Source: Candidatus Poribacteria bacterium | GTDB taxonomy: Bacteria > Poribacteria > WGA-4E > WGA-3G | DNA length: 16,052 bases | NCBI GenBank assembly: GCA_009835515.1 | Contig: VXXH01000357.1 | Span: forward strand, 1 to 16,052 | Direction of reading: 5' to 3' | Part shown: piece by piece, positions 12,731-16,052 of the stretch | How the letters are laid out: each line of letters begins with the position of its first letter | Numbering within the stretch: the first letter of the stretch is position 1 | Made by a program: the position numbers and the translations under genes | The notes under the pieces: generated by a model | Seen by the model: only the letters and a program-made list of their open reading frames with translations | Told to the model about the DNA's origin: nothing | Database searches by the model: none

Positions 12731-15232
12731 ATGCCGTTCAAACATCTCTTTTTTACAATAATCCTTTTGTTCACGTTTCCGTTCACTGTATTTGCCCAAG
12801 AACACACCTACTTTAGGGATAACGGTAGTGTTAAAACAGTGGCATACTCCCCAGTGGATGCTTCCGTTGCTGCGAGTGGCGGCGGTAATCGTGCGGTAAA
12901 GTTATGGGACTTGCAAAACGATACCGTGACGACGTTAGGTTCACACGCTGATACTGTCAATAGCGTTGCTTTTTCGCCAGATGGTCAATTACTTGTGAGT
13001 GGCGGTGATGACTACGCCTGTAAATTATGGGACATTCCACGCAAAAGGCGTGTTGCGACCTTTGAACACATTGTCAACAGAAGTCGTTCACAAGTCAAAG
13101 CGGTTGATTTTTCCGATGATGGACAACTGCTGGCTACCGCTGGTGTCGATGTAAAATTGTGGAGTGTCCAAACGCGGGCAGAGATAGGTACGCTTGAAGA
13201 CGGTAAATGGGTGCTCGCGGTTGCCTTCTCACCCGATGGACGATTGCTTGCTACGGGCGACGAGACCGGGCAGATTAACGTCTGGAACGTTCAAAGGCGA
13301 CAGATTATTGCACAATTCATAGGTGATGCCGCGTCTGTCTATACGGTTAAGTTTTCTCCCGATGGTAAAATCCTTGCTGGTGCCGGGTATACTGGAGAAA
13401 TTGAGTTGTGGAAAGTAGAAAATTGGGAACACCTCGGCACGCTTTCTACTGACGCGACCGTCTCCGCGATTGATTTTTCACCCGATAGCAGCACGCTCGC
13501 CAGCACGGGTTACAAATCTGTGAACCTCTGGAAAGTTGAGAGCGGCGAAAAAATAGCCACGCTCACAGAACACAGAGGATGGGTGAATGCTGTCGCCTTT
13601 TCCCCAGAGACGGATACGCTCATTAGCGGTGGCGACGACGAGACACTCCGAATTTGGGACATCACACCTTACGATTCCACGCCTCACGATATGGTACGGA
13701 TTATCTATTTCCTCCCCCGCGATCGCAGCATACAACCCGATATTTGGAATAAACTCGATACGCTCATAAGAGATGTGCAAAGTTTCTATGCCAACCAGAT
13801 GGAAATCAACGGATTCGGTCGGAAAACCTTCACCTTTGAAACCGATGAGAACGGAGATACACTTGTCTATCGCGTTGACGGACAGTCTAACGATTGGTAC
13901 TATCATACAGAAACACAAAACAAGGTCTATACCGAAATTGCGTCTCAGTTTGATATGGAGAAGCACGCCTATCTTATCGTTGTGGACATCAGCAGTGAAG
14001 CCATCGAAGAAGAGAATACATGCGGGGTCGGTGGCGGTCATTGGCTTGAAGATGAAACCGTAGTAAGAAAACGTGGCGGATACGCAGTCGTTCCGGCATC
14101 CGGTCCGTGTTTTGATGGCGAGATTGGCACACAAGTGACGGCGCACGAACTTGGGCACGCCTTCGGCTTAGAGCACGACTTCCGCAACGATGCCTTTATT
14201 ATGTCCTATGGCGCGGCACCTGATCGACTATCTCCATGTGCCGCGGGTTGGTTAGCTGCGAGTCGCTTCTTTAACACTGACCAAACCGCCTTCAATGAAC
14301 CCACAATACTACAGATGCTCACGTCATCGTCTTACACGCCAAACGCTGAAAACCTTCGCCTCCAATTTGAGGTGACCGATGTAGATGGTATCCATCAAAT
14401 CCAATTACTTGTTCCAACGACTGCAGAAGACCCCGCATCTGGTACCAAATTGCACAGTTGTAAGGACGGACATGCCCACAGTAGCACCATTGAATTTGAC
14501 GCACCGGCATTGACGGCACACCGAGTCAACGACATAGCACTCCAAGTGATTGATGTGTATGGAAATATCACACGTCAGGACTACACGCTTAGAGCGGATG
14601 ATACTCTAACCGTTCAAAATCCGCTGGATGTCAACGGCGATGGTGTAGTGAATATCCAGGACCTGGTGTTAGTCGCCTCAAGCTTTGGGCAGACAGGGAA
14701 AAGTAGGGCGGATGTGAACGGCGATGAAATCGTCAATATTTCGGACCTCGTCTTGGTTGCCAGCGCGTTAGGAGAAGGTGCGGCTGCTGCGCCTACCTTA
14801 CATCCGTCAGTTCTTGAAGGGCTCACTGCAGCAGAGGTGCAAGATCTGCTGAGGCAAGCGCGCCAAATGGCACTCACAGATCCCACCTATTTGCAGGGGA
14901 TAGCAGTGTTGGAGCAGTTTCTTGCTCTCTTGCTGCCGAAAGAAACCGTTCTTTTCGTCAACTATCCGAACCCGTTTAACCCGGAAACGTGGATACCGTA
15001 TCAACTCGCCGAGCCAGCGGATGTGACGTTGTATATCCATTCTGTGAACGGTGTCTTGGTTCGGACATTGGAACTCGGGCATCAGTCAGCAGGAGTGTAT
15101 AGGAGTCGAAGCCGTGCGGCGTATTGGAATGGTCGAAATGAGCACGGTGAGGCGGTTGCGAGCGGTATTTATTTTTATACGTTAACGGCAAGGGATTTCA
15201 CAGCGACGCGAAAGATGTTGATACAGAAGTAG
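12731..15232 (+). CDS. Secreted WD40 propeller - metzincin protease - dockerin - sorting-domain protein
   Basis: An 833-residue exported multidomain protein. Residues 1-22 are a Sec signal peptide (cleavage likely after VFA). Residues about 31-311 hold seven WD40 repeats (for example VNSVAFSPDGQLLVSGG...KLWD), enough for one closed seven-bladed propeller. Residues about 318-520 form a zinc metalloprotease domain: HELGHAFGLEH gives zinc ligands His472, His476, His482 and catalytic Glu473, and the Met-turn is at Met491 (IMSYG), together diagnostic of metzincins. A beta-sandwich-like domain follows (about 535-625). A dockerin-type pair lies at 633-655 and 661-682 (DVNGDGVVNIQDLV and DVNGDEIVNISDLV), calcium-binding and able to bind a cohesin. 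Residues 744-833 (NYPNPFNPETW to KMLIQK) form a FlgD-Ig-like or type IX-type sorting tail. The mix suggests surface attachment. Start has TAGGA 10 bases upstream. Confidence 0.9.
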   Translation: MPFKHLFFTIILLFTFPFTVFAQEHTYFRDNGSVKTVAYSPVDASVAASGGGNRAVKLWDLQNDTVTTLGSHADTVNSVAFSPDGQLLVSGGDDYACKLWDIPRKRRVATFEHIVNRSRSQVKAVDFSDDGQLLATAGVDVKLWSVQTRAEIGTLEDGKWVLAVAFSPDGRLLATGDETGQINVWNVQRRQIIAQFIGDAASVYTVKFSPDGKILAGAGYTGEIELWKVENWEHLGTLSTDATVSAIDFSPDSSTLASTGYKSVNLWKVESGEKIATLTEHRGWVNAVAFSPETDTLISGGDDETLRIWDITPYDSTPHDMVRIIYFLPRDRSIQPDIWNKLDTLIRDVQSFYANQMEINGFGRKTFTFETDENGDTLVYRVDGQSNDWYYHTETQNKVYTEIASQFDMEKHAYLIVVDISSEAIEEENTCGVGGGHWLEDETVVRKRGGYAVVPASGPCFDGEIGTQVTAHELGHAFGLEHDFRNDAFIMSYGAAPDRLSPCAAGWLAASRFFNTDQTAFNEPTILQMLTSSSYTPNAENLRLQFEVTDVDGIHQIQLLVPTTAEDPASGTKLHSCKDGHAHSSTIEFDAPALTAHRVNDIALQVIDVYGNITRQDYTLRADDTLTVQNPLDVNGDGVVNIQDLVLVASSFGQTGKSRADVNGDEIVNISDLVLVASALGEGAAAAPTLHPSVLEGLTAAEVQDLLRQARQMALTDPTYLQGIAVLEQFLALLLPKETVLFVNYPNPFNPETWIPYQLAEPADVTLYIHSVNGVLVRTLELGHQSAGVYRSRSRAAYWNGRNEHGEAVASGIYFYTLTARDFTATRKMLIQK

Positions 15233-15340
15233 AAGGCATCCAGCGAAAACGCGAAGCACATTATCGCACATCGTATCGCCACAATTACCCAATTTATTTG
15301 TTAAACCTCATCTGGAGTGCAAGGGTGCTATGATTTGCTG

Positions 15341-16052
15341 CTATTCTGTTTTAATGTGATTCCAAAACACAGTTAACTTTTCGCTTACCGTGTCTTGTAA
15401 ATAATTAGCAACACTGGCTTCACCCATTTGTCTATTAGCATCTACAGTGTCCGCGTGCCATACCTTCGATGAAACTCGTGCTGGATTAAAGAAGTGATTA
15501 GGCTCATCTTGTACAGCAATTACCGGCTGCTCCGACATACGTTCGTCTTCCGTTTGTGTCTCGGTATCTTTAAGCACCGCCCACGGAGATGTGGAGATTC
15601 TAATGTTCTGGAGCATCGTCTTTTTCATCGCTATCAAGCCAGATTCGGGTTCGGATGGGTTTGTAAAGAACGCAAATTTCGCGGCAAAACCGGAGACGAG
15701 AAAAAAGAAAATTAGTGCTGTAGCGTTAACAACCCTCGGAGAGAAATCCAACTTCAACCGATCAAGACACCATGCCAGTGGATTCGCAAAGAATATCAGT
15801 TGCTTCCGTTGATGGAGTTCACGTACGTGCTGCTGAATGTTGCCCACTAATTCCGGCGGTGGGACGGGTTCATCTGCACTCTCCAGGACATCGGCAGTGT
15901 GCCACAGTGCTTCATAGGTCCTCTGACATTCTGGGCAGCTCCGAAGATGCTCCAAAACTGCGCGCCGCGACGTTCCTGCAGAAACTCGATCTATTGCCTC
16001 TGGACTTTCTTCTACGACGAAGTGAGGCAAATTCTTAAGAGTCTGTTCGCAA
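15341..16052 (-). CDS. Zinc-binding membrane anti-sigma factor (5' end beyond window)
   Basis: Holds an ECF sigma factor inactive at the membrane until a signal arrives. The cytoplasmic N-terminus shows the anti-sigma zinc motif HLRSCPEC (HxxxCxxC), and a transmembrane helix follows near the middle (ATALIFFFLVSGFAAKFAFF), with a C-terminal extracytoplasmic part of about 110 residues that I do not recognise. A TTG at 16030-16028 could start a 229-residue frame, but the frame is open to the window edge and reads CEQTLKNLPHF there. That extra Cys sits where this zinc-finger family usually has its first ligand, so the true start is probably just outside and the gene is partial. The stop is a TAG at 15343-15341. 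The gene converges with the protease gene. Its sigma factor would be expected just upstream, beyond 16052. Confidence 0.75.
   Translation of the reverse strand, partial: CEQTLKNLPHFVVEESPEAIDRVSAGTSRRAVLEHLRSCPECQRTYEALWHTADVLESADEPVPPPELVGNIQQHVRELHQRKQLIFFANPLAWCLDRLKLDFSPRVVNATALIFFFLVSGFAAKFAFFTNPSEPESGLIAMKKTMLQNIRISTSPWAVLKDTETQTEDERMSEQPVIAVQDEPNHFFNPARVSSKVWHADTVDANRQMGEASVANYLQDTVSEKLTVFWNHIKTE

Noticed and set aside
14122..14140. TTGGCACAC inside the protease gene as a sigma-54 promoter
   Set aside because: No GC occurs 10 bases after the GG, so the -12 element is missing.
13478..14158. 226-codon open frame on the minus strand inside the protease gene
   Set aside because: It overlaps the WD40 and metzincin coding sequence completely and has no recognisable features.
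15233..15340. Gap between convergent protease and anti-sigma genes as a bidirectional terminator
   Set aside because: I could not find a stem with a T-run on either strand.

Overview
The window looks like a chromosomal fragment of a member of the candidate phylum Poribacteria or a close relative. The main reason is the C-terminus of the large protein at 12731-15232. It carries a NYPNPFNPETW-type sorting/FlgD-Ig-like tail that I associate with secreted proteins of that group, preceded by a dockerin-type repeat pair. Tandem Ldh-family dehydrogenases, DUF4159 proteins and many short palindromic intergenic repeats fit the same picture. This assignment is inference from remembered family features, not a database match. 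Base composition is moderate and uniform, and I see no phage, integrase, transposase, CRISPR array, tRNA or rRNA.

Layout. (1) 58-1386: a sigma-54-type promoter drives a lipoprotein built of LVIVD-like beta-propeller repeats; its reading frame breaks about 85 bases before the apparent true end. (2) 1526-3313: threonyl-tRNA synthetase that keeps the editing and catalytic domains but lacks the N-terminal TGS domain. (3) 3446-5529: an envelope lipoprotein pair, an LpoB-like (CsgG-fold) protein and a COG3014-like TPR lipoprotein, separated and preceded by palindromic repeats. (4) 5560-6720: a NifS/IscS-class cysteine desulfurase. (5) 6786-10076: a second, excellent sigma-54 promoter with two upstream near-palindromic boxes 31 bp apart. 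It drives two tandem 492-residue paralogues, each with a TonB-like N-terminal membrane anchor, a proline-rich linker and a DUF4159 domain, and each followed by a related intergenic hairpin. (6) 10179-12569: a sigma-70-type promoter and two tandem Ldh_2-family NAD(P)-dependent dehydrogenases. (7) 12731-15232: a secreted WD40 propeller + metzincin-type zinc protease + dockerin pair + C-terminal sorting domain. (8) 15341-16052, opposite strand: a membrane anti-sigma factor with a zinc-binding HxxxCxxC motif, running off the right edge; its sigma factor would be expected just beyond.

How the parts relate. Most genes belong to the cell envelope or secretion. The most unusual element is the sigma-54-controlled DUF4159 pair, whose N-termini carry the Ser-x3-His membrane motif of TonB-type energy transducers. 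This suggests membrane-coupled proteins rather than simple soluble DUF4159 proteins. The stretches without genes (1387-1525, 3314-3445, 4079-4191, 6721-6915, 8395-8513, 9993-10269, 11347-11531, 12570-12730, 15233-15340) are all under 300 bases. They hold the promoters, hairpins and repeats listed, except 15233-15340, between convergent genes, where I see no clear element.
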